Source: Heterodera schachtii (lineage: Eukaryota; Nematoda; Chromadorea; Rhabditida; Heteroderidae). Taken from it: a stretch of 64,000 nucleotides of DNA. Location: the NCBI GenBank assembly GCA_023374025.1, contig SIJG01000025.1, positions 1,070,845-1,134,844 of the forward strand. The letters are read 5' to 3'. Below are positions 33,160 to 43,669 of the stretch, one piece after another. The first letter of the stretch is position 1; each line of letters begins with the position of its first letter. The position numbers were made by a program, and so were the translations under genes. The notes below the pieces were generated by a model. It ran no database searches. It worked only from the letters and a program-made list of their open reading frames with translations, and was not told where the DNA came from.

Positions 33160-35518
33160 ATGCATTTGACATTTATGACATTGCCAATGATGGTGATCAA
33201 TTTTGGGTTGATTGTTCTGCTGTTTGCGTGTGCCAATTGTTCCACGGAAGGTGGCACAACCGAACATCCGCCGAGTTCGCCGCCGCCGGCGACTGATCGG
33301 AATGGAGGCAAACCATCGCCAGTACATCCGGTACTGAAAAAGTTTACTAATGCGCGTGATGCAGTTAAGAAGCACGTGGAGGCTGCTCAGTAATTTTATT
33401 TAAAATTTATTTTTTAAATAAAAAAATTTTTGGGTTATTTTGTATATGGACACGAAACTGTCCCAGAGAATTTTTCATCTATTCGGCAATAATACCAACC
33501 AATGGTGGACTATGGCACCACCCTTATCGGCACAAGTGGCAGTCCATGGGTGTCGGGTTTGGCTTAGACGGGGACCACATCCCCAGATTGTTCTTACGGT
33601 GACCAAAATTTATTTTTCTACGGTAGTACAGATTCATAAAAATGACAATTAAAAAAAACTACGACCGAATTTGCTGTTTTCGACTTTATGCTTTTATTAT
33701 TATTAAATTATTAATTTTTCAACTAAATTCATTAGTTATAAATTAATTTTTGATAGAATTTTTTATTTAGCAAAATAGAGGGAAAACTTATTGAATTCTG
33801 TAATATATTAAAATTCAATTTTAACAGCAAAGTGGTAGTGCCAGCAGTGAACAAATACTTTGACAAATATTTGTTACCAAATGCCAAAAAGGTTGGCGAA
33901 ACGGCAACACGTGGCTTCCGTAATTTTCGCCGAAAATTTTTGCGTCCAACTGTCAACAATGTTGTTGAACGGAGCCATTCATTGGGAGAACGATTGGCAT
34001 CAATGAAGAAATGGGAATCGTCGGACGATGAGGAGACGGAAAAGCACAAAGATAAAGGAGGAGAAAAAGAGGATGAAGAAAAAGAAGATGAATGGCAAAA
34101 AGGATAAAAAGGAAGAGAGAATGAATGAGAAAGAACATGAGAAGAGACATGGAGAGAAAAAAGAGCATCATGCAGAGAAAGAGGGGAAGGAAGGGAAGAA
34201 GCATGAAGAGAAAGAGGAGAAAGAAGAGAAGAAGCATGAAGCAAAAAAGAGCATCATGCAGAGAAGGATGGAAAACCTAAGAATGAAGTTGGGTTGGGAG
34301 AAGAGAAAAAGCATGAAATTAAAAATGAGTTTGAGGAGAAAAAGGTGCATAAGGAGAAAAGGGAGGAAGATGAGAAAAAGGAGCACGAGGAGAAAAGGAG
34401 CAAGAAGAGAGAAAGGAGGAAGAAAAGAAAAAGCAACATGAGCAGAAAAAAGAGGAAGAAGAGAAAAAGGAACATAAGGGGAAAAAGGAACATGAAGAGA
34501 AAAATGAGCGTAAAGAGAAAAGGGAGGAAGATGAGAAAAAGGAGCACGAGGAGAAAAAGGAGCACCAAGAGAAAAAGGAGGAAGAAGAGAAAACGAACAT
34601 GAGGAGAAAAAACAGAAAGAAGAGGAAAAGGAGCGTGAGGAAATAGGGAGCAGGAGCATGATAATCATGAAGCGAAAAAAGAGTCAAAAAGCGATGTTGC
34701 CGAGAATGGGATGAGAAAACCGGAAGAAGTAAACGATGAGATGGAGAAATATAAGGAGCAAAAAGAAGCTGAGCTGAGAAGGAAAAAGGGTAAAATGATA
34801 AGCAATGAGCAATTATTGCATGCCCATCGAATTAAGGTATCAATTACAAATTAATTAGGGACATATCCCTAAAGATTTCGGACACAAATGGGGGGAGGGC
34901 TGAATTGTGAGCAGGGCTGGGTGCAATTACAGATGACGGTCGGTTTTCCGTAATTAAAAACTCCGTAATTACGCAGATTTCTATAATTGAAAACCTAGTA
35001 ATGTCCCCAGCTTTTATAAGAAGCTCCTGCAAAATAAGATAATAGCTATTAATAAAACGTATTTAAAAAGATGGCCGGGCGATTTAAAATACGTAAAGCT
35101 GGGGTTGGTAAGATGGATGATGTGCCTCGGTAGCGCAATGGTAGAGATGCCAATGGGAAGTGTAGAGGCGTGGGTTCGATTCCCGCTCGAGGCCTAACAT
35201 TTGCTCTTATAATAAAAAACTAATAGAAAGATCATTTGAGAATTGTAATATTCTATTTTAAATAGGCCTTAATTGAAAAATTTCTAATTTAATTCATAGG
35301 AATTGGAAGAGGGGGACGATGATTGGCAACTGATCGGCAGTCCTTATAAAAATGATTTGAAGAATGGAAAAGCATGGCATTACTCGTTAGACATGGACGA
35401 ATATGGCGAAGATGATGATAATGATGATGATGATGATGAGAAGGAGGAGGAGGATGATTCATCATCAGCTAACATAAGTAGTGAGCAAGCTGCTGAACCT
35501 TCATCCGAACAAAAATAA
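33160..35518 (+). CDS. secreted Glu/Lys-rich effector-like protein (frame-damaged repeat tract)
   Basis: Three exons: 33160-33389, 33828-34836 and 35300-35518 (1458 nt, about 485 residues if frames are reconciled). Exon 1 is a signal peptide (FGLIVLLFACANCS after MHLTFMTLPMMVIN) and a Ser/Pro-rich segment. Exon 2 encodes a basic helical part (KVVVPAVNKYFDKYLLPNAK; RNFRRKFLRPTVNNVVERSH), then SSDDEE and a long Glu/Lys/His repeat (EEKKEHEEKK-like). Exon 3 is acidic (EYGEDDDNDDDDDEKEEEDD) and ends SSEQK. Within 34100-34650 the Glu/Lys reading hops between all three frames, with a stop at 34105-34107. The frames before and after the tract are the same, so the net indel is zero modulo 3. Secretory signal, basic NLS-like Arg/Lys clusters and acidic tail together resemble reported nuclear effectors of root-knot nematodes in composition. 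I do not claim identity with any named one. Confidence 0.65.
35124..35193 (+). tRNA. tRNA-like sequence (probable pseudo-tRNA, Pro-GGG-like) within an intron
   Basis: Seventy bases have a 7-bp acceptor stem (GCCTCGG with TCGAGGC, one G-T), a perfect A box (TAGCGCAATGG), a perfect B box (GGTTCGATTCC) and a 5-bp T arm (GTGGG/CCCGC). By position, the anticodon loop reads ATGGGAA, with T33 and anticodon GGG (Pro). The anticodon stem (TGCCA/GTGTA) pairs at only three positions, and the D stem (GCGC/GAGA) is poor. There is no T-run terminator directly downstream. Likely a pseudogene or the head of a tRNA-derived SINE, lying in the last intron of the Glu/Lys-rich gene on the same strand. Confidence 0.6.
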
Positions 35519-36557
35519 AGAAAACTCAATTTGCAAAACGAAAAAAGATTTTTTTTGAAATTTTGATGGCAATTTTTTTTATTATTATTTAAATTTATTA
35601 GCTAGAAATACAATTATTTAATTATGGAAACCACGAATTTCTGCCTGATATTTACTTGATTAAACACCAAAAGGAATTTTTCTTAACTAATTGTACCATT
35701 TGTAAAAAAAATTTTTAAAACAAGAGAGTATTTGAAATATTATTAAAGCTTGTAAATAAATTTCTGGCAGTTAGTTAAATTTTTAGAATTTTCGCACAAT
35801 GTAGCGCATAAGAATTTTTGATTATTTTTTCGCCTTTTAATGATGATAAATAAAATTTTATAAGTTTTTGCCTCACAATTAATTAAGAAAACCTGAGTAT
35901 GGATGTGCGAGAGTTACAATTCTCTAGAAATTTCTCTGATTTTGGTATCTGGTTAGGTTCTTTAAATTATTTTTCTATCTTGCTTCTCGGATTTATTTTG
36001 GGTTTCGGAATCGACCCTAAAATTTTCAAAAATACGCCCCCTAAGAAATGAAAAATTTTCTTACCAAAAAATTTATTTATTTATTTTCTTGACAAGAATT
36101 TAAAAAATACTGTTTGGCTTAATTTTTGTTAATTTTTTGAATAAATTTTGTCATTTTACACCCATAAATTTGAGTCTTTTTAATGCCTATTTTCCATTTT
36201 TAATGCCCTATTTTTGGGGGTTTTTTACAGCCTAAAATCGTAACCTACCTATTCATAACTTTGCACAAAAGTATTACAATTTTTAATTCTTGGTATTAAA
36301 TTCAAAGCTTTATGCATTTGCTAGAACATTGTTGGCCACCATAACATTTTGAAACGACGAATTTTTTGAAATTTTATGCTTTAATAAACAACACAGAGAG
36401 AAATCAAATTATGCCAATTTTGAAATCTGGGTCCATTTGATTCCCAAATAACCCCTCAATTACAAATTTTTCACGATTGACCTAGCACCGATTGTAAAAT
36501 GCCAACACACTCCCTACTAATCCCGATCGAACAATATGCCAAAAAAACCCGGTTTTC
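35519..36557. repeat. intergenic with a dispersed repeat copy
   Basis: Positions 35990-36245 are a second copy of the repeat at 15560-15850, in direct orientation: 'gaccctaaaattttcaaaaa', 'cctaagaaatgaaaaatttt', 'tttacacccataaatttgag', 'atgcctattttcc'. Positions 36250-36400 hold part of the other common repeat. The last 100 bases adjoin the 3' end of the minus-strand Ala-rich gene. Confidence 0.45.
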
Positions 36558-37346
36558 CTAAGGGCTTGTTTTTCCTTTGCCAAAACATGCCAACATGCAA
36601 CCACTTTTATTCCCGCTGCTTCCGGTACTGTTCCGTGTTGATGAATTTGTCCCCGACTTTCGCTGATTTTGCCATTCCGGCAAATTGGCCATTGCATTAC
36701 CAGCCATCCCAAATGTTGGACGTACTCCATGGTTGTAGATCGGCTTGGCCACATTTTCTTTTACGGCAACCGCAGCGCCAGCAATTACAGGCGCGGCATT
36801 TGTGGCGGCAGGCGCGGCATAATTATTGACCATGTTTTTGGTAGCGTTGGCAACTGTAGGAAGCGCACTGACAACTGTCTTTGTACAGTTCACTGCACCA
36901 GGAATCACTTGGTCACTTAAAAAGAATTTAAAATGTTAAAAATTTTTTTTAAATTTTTCTTTAATAATAATTTTAATGGGTGTCAAATTTTAATTTCTTG
37001 GAAAATTCTAAAAAATTTTATATTAATTTTTTTATTTAAAAAATTTTCGTCATAAATAAAAAAATTATAAACGGATTTTTTGAGTTAAAAAAGGCTAATA
37101 CAACTTGTCAAGACCCATTGGCTTTGGTAGTTTACTAAGACGCCTATTAATCCCATCGTAATCCATACCGTACTAGTGGGGCTACTGTTGTCACTGCTCT
37201 GATGCCCAAATTGCTGCACTTGCTAAAGCATTAATGGTCGACTGTCCAAGTTGCTTCAAATCATTACCGGCATTTTGATCTGTCGCAAGGCCAAAAGAAA
37301 TGCCAATGAATAAAATGGCGAACAGCAAATTTAGTTTAGTTATCAT
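36558..37346 (-). CDS. secreted Ala/Asn-rich protein, unknown
   Basis: Two exons: 37195-37346 (start) and 36558-36915, joined by a phase-2 GT-AG intron of 279 bases; 169 residues with no lesions. Exon 1 gives a strong signal peptide (KLNLLFAILFIGISFGLA after MIT) and ATDQNAGNDLKQLGQSTINA. Exon 2 contains GAVNCTKTVVSALPTVANAT, an Ala-rich stretch (AAPAATNAAPVIAGAAVAVK), a Pro/Gly part (YNHGVRPTFGMAGNAM), and a basic, Ser/Gly-rich tail with a CMLAC pair ending KTSP. I do not recognise the family. Its neighbourhood (secreted Glu/Lys-rich gene 1 kb away, HTH family on both sides) and small size fit an effector-like secreted protein, which is inference. Intron position and general plan (SP, then basic or Ala-rich helix) are loosely like the start of the gene at 33160. 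Confidence 0.75.
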
Positions 37347-38917
37347 CTTTAAAAAATATATGCAATTTTGGTATTATGATTATGATGAGAGGATAATTAG
37401 AATTTATATCAGCTGCTTTATCAATAGATTTGATTTTTTTTAAATTTAAGGTGGTCATTTTTCGCATTAAAATTTTAATGTCGCGCTTAAAAATGCTTAA
37501 AACCAAAGATTTTTGAGTTTAAAAAACCATAAAATCGGCGAGTGATTTAGGAGTTAAACTGTATTAAATAGGTCTCTAAAATGTCCAAATAGGAGCTAAA
37601 GTCCCAAATTTAGAACATAGGCAGAGTGATATTTTGATAACATTTTTATCTCCTTAATTGCTCAAAAATAAAATATATTATGCTTAAGAATATTATAGGC
37701 TTTTTAATGTAATTAATATTATTTTTAAACGGTGAATATGTAAAAATAAAATAATTTTTTTATGCATAATTGAATAATAATGGCGATGAATATTTTATTT
37801 TACGCCACATGTATTACGTAGGTGAAAGCGTATGTGTAATTTTGCATATCGATTCTATGACGCGGCTATCAAAAATTTTACATAGCAAATTATTACGAGA
37901 AAAAAAATGTATGCATAGACCTATAATTTTTTATGCATTCATATTAACACACTATCCTTAAAAAATGAGAGATAAACAAATTGAAGAGATAGAGAGAATA
38001 CAGAGAAAAAGATACACATAATTTTTTAGCTCAAAAATTTCTCTTATTTTGACGAACTATCTAACAATTTTATGGAAAACAATATTTTCGTTCTTCTATA
38101 AGTTTTATTTCTCCGACAGATTTTTGTTAAATTTTACATACCTATGGAGAAATTTGTTGCTTTTCCGTTTTTTCAAAAATTCAAATTAAAAAAAATATAT
38201 ACTTTCAACCAAAGGCGCGTGGATGCTAAAAAAAGCCGCAAACAGTTATTTTGGAGGCATAAAGCAACAATTCATGTGGGGCGAGGGGCGGTCTTAAACT
38301 TTCCACCCACTAGGATATCCATTTCCTCAGTTTGAGGACATATTAAAAGTTTTATGTTTCGTAATTATGGAACAAATTAGTCCAAAAAGTTTCCGTATTT
38401 TTCGTTTTCGTTTCGTACGAAAACAATTCTTTTTTCGTTTTCATGTTTCGTTTTCGTTCAACAAAAATTTTTCATTATGTTTTAGTTTTCGAAAATTATT
38501 TATTTTTCTTTCATTTGTCCTCACAAAAAAAATCCCCACAAAATAGGCATTAAATAGGCAAAGAAAATTTATATTAACGCTTTTTCTCTAACAAACACAT
38601 AAAAACTTAAAAAATAATAAATCTTGTTAAATTTAGTTTTTAAATCAAAAATTTTTTCTCAAGAAAAAATGAATTTATTTAGGAATCAGTTTTTATGAAA
38701 ATTTTTAATTTTAGATGGATGTTTTTTCGTTTTTATTTCATTTTTTAAATGAAATTTTTCCTAAAATTATGAAATAGCCACTATAAATAATTTGTTAAAA
38801 ACATTAACAAATATAATGAAATAAAGCAAAATTAAACAAAATGAAAGTGCTGAATAATTTAGTTTTCAAAAAAATGCAATTTTTTTTAATAATTGGATTT
38901 TTGTATCATAGTTTAGC
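37347..38917. other. intergenic, AT-rich
   Basis: No supportable gene. There are short repeat-like phrases at 37490-37620 ('taggtctctaaaatgtccaaataggagctaaag') and a low-complexity 'cgttttcgttt' patch at 38395-38500. Open frames of about 62 codons at 37770 and 38144 have no motifs. Confidence 0.35.
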
Positions 38918-39693
38918 TTATATAAGCTTAAATAAAGTGAATTCCTTTTTCCAATTTGAAAGGGTTCGAGTTCCAACTTCAATTTTCTTGGCAATTTTCT
39001 CGTCGCTAATTTTTGGGTTTTCTTTTTTAACATCAAAATATTGCTTCATCTTTCTCAATTTGTCTTCATTGGAAAACTTGTTTTGTACTAAAAGTATAAA
39101 ATTAAATAAATTATCTAAAAATTTCACTTACTTTTTAAATATTTTGGCATTAATTCTTTTTTCCATTTTATAAATGTTTTTTCATTAATGCCCAATTCCT
39201 TCACAAATTCTTTCTGTTTGCGTTGGCCATATAAACTTTTAAATTCATCAATTCGTTCAATGAATTCTTGCTTTTTGCCCTCATAAAAACTTTTTTGCAT
39301 CGTTTTATTTAAATTTAACTCTTTTTTCCATTTGTATATTTTTTTGCGATTTGTGCCTAATAATTTTGCAATTTTCCACTCAATTTTAACTCCATTTTTC
39401 TTGAGATATTTTCTTTTTTGCTTCAATTTTTCTTTAATTGCATCAAATTTTCTAATTGTTTCTCTTTTTTGTTGATTATTTGGACCATTTCCATTTTCTT
39501 CAACTAATTTATCAACAAAATAATTTTTTTCCTTTTGCTGATTTTGTTCAATTTTTATTACTTCTTGTTCTCCTCTTTCATTTTTGTTCAACCATCCATC
39601 GCCAAATATTTCATCAAAATTTGGTCGAATTTTGACGGTTTTAATATTATAAATCACAAGGAACATTATAAATATTAAATGCCATAAAATCAT
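38918..39693 (-). CDS. secreted triple-HTH family protein, copy G (intact)
   Basis: Exons 39132-39693 and 38918-39087 (44-base phase-1 intron) give 243 residues. Signal segment MILWHLIFIMFLVIYNIKTV, then KIRPNFDEIFG, then an acidic linker (NERGEQEVIKIEQNQQKEKN). HTH1 reads KIAKLLGTNRKKIYKWKKEL, HTH2 FVKELGINEKTFIKWKKEL, and HTH3 IAKKIEVGTRTLSNWKKEF, ending FKLI-stop. HTH3 has the 'IEVGTRTLS' variant also seen in copy E, hinting at exchange between copies. Its 5' flank matches that of copy H. There are no lesions. Confidence 0.85.
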
Positions 39694-39890
39694 ATTATTT
39701 TATGGAAATATGTTGGAAATAATTTTGAAATGAATTTATGCAATAAAATATTGCTTAAATTTATTATGCTTCGGAAGTAAGCAAATGAAGAAAAATCGAA
39801 AATGTCCTCTGACTTACCAATTTGTCCTCAAAAATATTTAATGACGAAATAGACGAACGATTATACGATGTGATAAAAATTGTGAAATAT
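39694..39890 (-). promoter_or_regulatory. 5' flank of copy G, shared with copy H
   Basis: Both flanks (this one and 41868-42080) carry, in plus orientation, 'gaatttatg...aaatattg', 'ttatgcttcggaagtaa' or 'ttatgattcggaagtaa', 'gaaaaatcgaaa', 'gtgtcctctgacttnc', 'atttgtcctcaaaaata' and 'ttaatgacgaaa', at matching distances from the start codon. They evidently derive from a duplication that included the promoter. Confidence 0.5.
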
Positions 39891-41113
39891 TTTGTGATTT
39901 AAATTTTTTAAAGCAAATTTATATTTTTAAGCATTTTAAAAAGTAAACAAATTAAGCAATTCTTTAGACTAAATTATCAAAAATGCGAATTTGTCTCAAA
40001 AAGGCCAATTACCCATTCGATAGCCTTTGGCTTTCTCTAATACCATAAAAAATTCAGAGAATTTCATTGAATTTTCAAAAAGTTATGTCTATTTTTTGAA
40101 TATTTTTGGTCAGAACTTTCTGAAAACTAAATAAAATTTACTGAAATTATTCATGCAAACAGAGCAATTTTAGAGCTATCGTATGATACCAAAACTATTT
40201 TATTTGATTGTCTTTAGGAAAAGTTATGACGGAATTTTCTCGAAAAATCTGTAAATCTGGCAGTTGTATGAAACGGCGCCATGTGTTTTGAAAGTAAAAA
40301 CTGCACCTACAAAAAAAAACGCATTGTGAATAAAAATGCTGGAAAATTTAGAACGCTTTTTAAAGTGGATTCTACGAATCCGACATAAGTAGAGCTGCAA
40401 ATTATATGTAAGAAAAACCCAAAAAAATACACATAAAATATGTTTAAAAAAAATCCCATATATAAAAAAAATTGATTGTTTTGATTTTTTCGTTTAACAG
40501 AATTTATTGTTGCAAATCCAGGAATAATTCATAAATTAAGCCAAGATGTATCTAATAAGCGACATTATAGCATGATGGACGGAAACTTTTCTCCTCCTTC
40601 AAAGTTTTTTAATTATTTTTTCGATATACGAAAAAATACATTTCAAATTTTTAAAGGATACTTCATGGAACACTTTTCTTGAAAATATTCCATCAATTAC
40701 TGTTTTGAAAATAATTTTCGGAATTTTCGAATAAAAATTCAGCATCAAATGTTTATGTTAATCAAAACAGTAGAGAAAATGGAACACACCCAAATGATTA
40801 ATAAAATGAGAAATCATCCAAAAATTTGAAAAAAAGAAATATAATTGGAAATACAATAACAAATATGAGAATAAAATTGGAAATTATCAGGCCTAAGAGA
40901 CATTTAATTTTAAAATGAAAAAAAAAGAATTACTAAGAAATTGGGAATTGGGAATTAGAAGTTTAATCAAAAAAAAAGAAATGCACTTAGGTTGTCTATT
41001 ATAATAAAATATTTCGCTAATTTACTCATTTTAATTTTGTCAAAAAAGGATTTTGTTCAACTTCCGGCACGTATAAGAAAAATGTTATTATAATCGACAA
41101 TTAAAAAGAAAAA
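39891..41113. pseudogene. intergenic with a decayed triple-HTH fragment (about 40738-41000, plus strand)
   Basis: Positions 39990-40250 carry a copy of the common dispersed repeat. At 40755-40990, on the plus strand, ordered but heavily broken family phrases remain: 'aatcaaaacagtagagaaaatgg', 'acacacccaaatgatta', 'gaaatcatccaaaaatttg', 'aataaaattggaaattatcagg' and finally 'ctaagaaattgggaattgg' from HTH3. Most of HTH1 and all of HTH2 are missing. It is the oldest-looking family relic in the window. Confidence 0.55.
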
Positions 41114-41867
41114 TCACGGATTCGAAATTGATCCCAATTTCTTTTTCCATCTGAATAGAGTTACACTTCCAATTCCCAATTTCTTAGAAATTTTTTTGTC
41201 GCTGAATTTTGAATTTCTTTCTTTGATTTCAGCATATTGCTTCATCTTTCTTAATTTTTCCTCACTGGAATGTATCTTTTGTTCTTAAAAATAAAATTTT
41301 AAAAATAATACACATAATTGACACACTTTTATGATATTTTGTTGGCAACATTTCGTTTTTCCATTTGCGAAATGTCTTTTCACTAATACCCAATTCCTTC
41401 ACAAATTCTTTCTGTTTGCTTTGGCCATATAAATTTTTAAATTCATCAAATCGTTCAACCAATTCTTTCTTTTTCTGCCCAAAATAATATTTTTTATTTA
41501 AATTTAATTCTTTTTTCCATTTATATATTTTTCGGCGACTTAAGCCTAGTAATTTTCCAATTTTCAGCTCAATTTTGTTTCTGTCGTTGTTTTGAATTGT
41601 TCTTTTCTCTCTTAATTTTTCTTTAATTGTTTCAAATTTATGAATCAATTCTCTTTTTTGTTGATAATTTGGGTCACCGTTTTCACCAACAATTTGCTTA
41701 GTAAATTGTTTTGAGTTTTCATTTTGTACAATTTTAATGGCTTTTTCTTCACTTTCAATTTTGTCCCATCCGTTGCCGAATATTTCATCAAAATTTGGTC
41801 GTATTTTGCCGGTTTCAATTTTATAAATAAAGAAAAATATTAAAAATATTAAATGCCATAAAAACAT
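41114..41867 (-). CDS. secreted triple-HTH family protein, copy H (intact)
   Basis: Exons 41327-41867 and 41114-41283 (43-base phase-1 intron, GTGTG donor unlike the GTAAG of sisters) give 236 residues. Signal segment MFLWHLIFLIFFFIYKIETG, KIRPNFDEIFG, acidic linker (DKIESEEKAIKIVQNENS). HTH1 reads KIGKLLGLSRRKIYKWKKEL, HTH2 FVKELGISEKTFRKWKNEM, and HTH3 ISKKLGIGSVTLFRWKKKL, ending ISNP-stop. If the weaker donor were not used, the first exon would read on into VSIMCIIFKILF and stop. The 5' flank is shared with copy G. Confidence 0.82.
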
Positions 41868-42926
41868 TTTACTATTTGGATGGAAAATATGTATAAAATA
41901 ATTTTAATATGAATTTATGTCATTAAATATTGGCTTATATTTGTTATGATTCGGAAGTAATTAAAATAAGAAAAATCGAAAGTGTCCTCTGACTTTCTGA
42001 TTTGTCCTCAAAAATAATGATTTTTAATGACGAAAGGGATGTTTATACGTAAAGATTTGTTAAATATTTTGGGATTTACATCATTAAAATTTCTTATATT
42101 ATTGGAATAATGCTAAATTTATAAATTTCTGTGCGATAAAATTTTTGTATAATTTTTTTGCATTGGCCTTTTCGAACTTTTCATGTAAAACTGATTTTTT
42201 TTTATTTGTTTATTATTTTTAACCAAAATTATTACATAAAAGAAAATAGAGACTAATTAATGTTTTTCCGTATTTTTATTACAATTTGGCAGCAATTCTT
42301 TTTTTCATTTCCGAAATGTATCTTAAAAAATGTCCACCCAATTCAAGGAATGTAGAATATAATACTTCTTGTCAAATGGGGAAAAGTTTTTGGCCACAAC
42401 ATTTTAAATAATACCCGACTAATAACAATTTTCAATTAAAAATTTCTAATTAAACACACATAAAAATTGAAGCAAATTGAAAAGGGTTAAAATTTATGCA
42501 AACTTCTGACCATAAACAAAAAAGGGGAGGGTGGGGGGTTGGGAAAATGGGGGACCATTTTTTCGAAAAGGCGCGCCGAAAAAATGGAGTGAAAAAGTAC
42601 GGCTCAAAATCCCAAAAGTTGATCTTTAATATTGATAATGGGAGGCCTGAAAACATAATATTTGATAAATTACTGATTGATTAAATTGTAAAATAAAATA
42701 ATTTTTGGCTCAAAATTATAAATTTTTATTTATGTCTTTTTTTTCACTTTTTTTTGTTGTATAAAAAATTTATTTAAAATTTTAGGTATATGAAAAAATT
42801 TAATTAACCAAAAAAGTGAAAAAAACGGGGGTACTAGTTAAAAAATAAAATTGGTTCAGCAATATAAACTCGGACAAATAATGAAATATTAAAAATCATA
42901 TCGCCCTAAATTGGAGTAAATGTGAA
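41868..42926. other. intergenic with a small triple-HTH relic (about 42285-42335, minus)
   Basis: The first 200 bases are the copy H 5' flank (see 39694-39890). At 42285-42335 the minus strand keeps a short remnant of the end of HTH2 (plus-strand phrase 'caattctttttttcatttcc', compare 'caattcttttttccatttcg' in copy A). Positions 42500-42640 have a G-rich patch ('aaaaggggagggtggggggt') and no gene. The rest is AT-rich. Confidence 0.4.
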
Positions 42927-43669
42927 TTACTTTTTCCATCTTTTAAGAGTTGAAAAACCGATTTTCAATTTCTTCGCAATTATTTCATCGCTAATTGTCG
43001 GATTTCCTTTTTTAATTTTAAAATGTTGCTTCATCTTTTTTAATTTGTCCTCATTGGAATAGTAATTATGTTCTTAAAAAATTAAAATATAAAAAATAAT
43101 ACAAAAATTCTCTTACTTTTGTGGTATTTTGGCACCAATTCTTTTTTCCATTTTAAAAATATTCTATCGCCAATGCCCAATTCCTTCCGAAATTCTTTCT
43201 GTTTACCTTGGCCATATAAACACTTAAATTCATCAAATCGTTCAACAAATTCTTTCTTTTTCTCATTATAAAAACTTTTTTTCATTTTATTTTTATTTAA
43301 ATTTAATTCTTTTTTCCATTTATATATTTTTTCGCGATTTGTGCCTAATAATTTTCCAATTTTCGTCTCAATTTTGCCTCTGTTTTTCCATTGGTATTTT
43401 CCTTTTACCTTAAACTTTTCTTTAATTGTTTCAAATTTTTGAATTGTTTCTCGTTTTTGTTGATCATTTGGGTGTGTTACATTTTCTCCACCCATTTGCT
43501 CAACTTCCGAGTTTTCATTTTGTTCAATTTTTATCAGCTGTTCTTCATTTTCATTTTTGTTCCATCCTTCGCCAAATATTTCGTTAAAATTTGGTCGAAT
43601 TTTGCCGGATTCACTTTTAGTTGCACAGAAAAATATTATAATAATAAACATTAAATTGCACAAATTCAT
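42927..43669 (-). CDS. secreted triple-HTH family protein, copy I (intact, short C-terminus)
   Basis: Exons 43117-43669 and 42927-43072 (44-base phase-1 intron) give 232 residues from the ATG at 43669. An upstream in-frame ATG at 43711 would add 14 basic residues (MKKFKEKILIKIVK) before the signal segment and is less likely. Signal segment MNLCNLMFIIIIFFCATKSE, then KIRPNFNEIFG, then acidic linker. HTH1 reads KIGKLLGTNREKIYKWKKEL, HTH2 FRKELGIGDRIFLKWKKEL, and HTH3 IAKKLKIGFSTLKRWKK-stop. The last few residues present in sisters are cut by an early TAA, although the recognition-helix part is retained. Confidence 0.82.

Noticed and set aside
33732..34687. Long minus-strand open frames rich in Ser/Leu/Phe/Pro (up to 170 codons)
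   Set aside because: They are antisense shadows of the plus-strand Glu/Lys purine tract. Composition is dictated by the pyrimidine strand, and no signal or splice support favours them.
33160..35518. Identity with a specific named root-knot nematode nuclear effector
   Set aside because: Only architecture and composition (signal peptide, basic clusters, acidic and Lys-rich tail) match from memory. Without a database search I cannot assert orthology.
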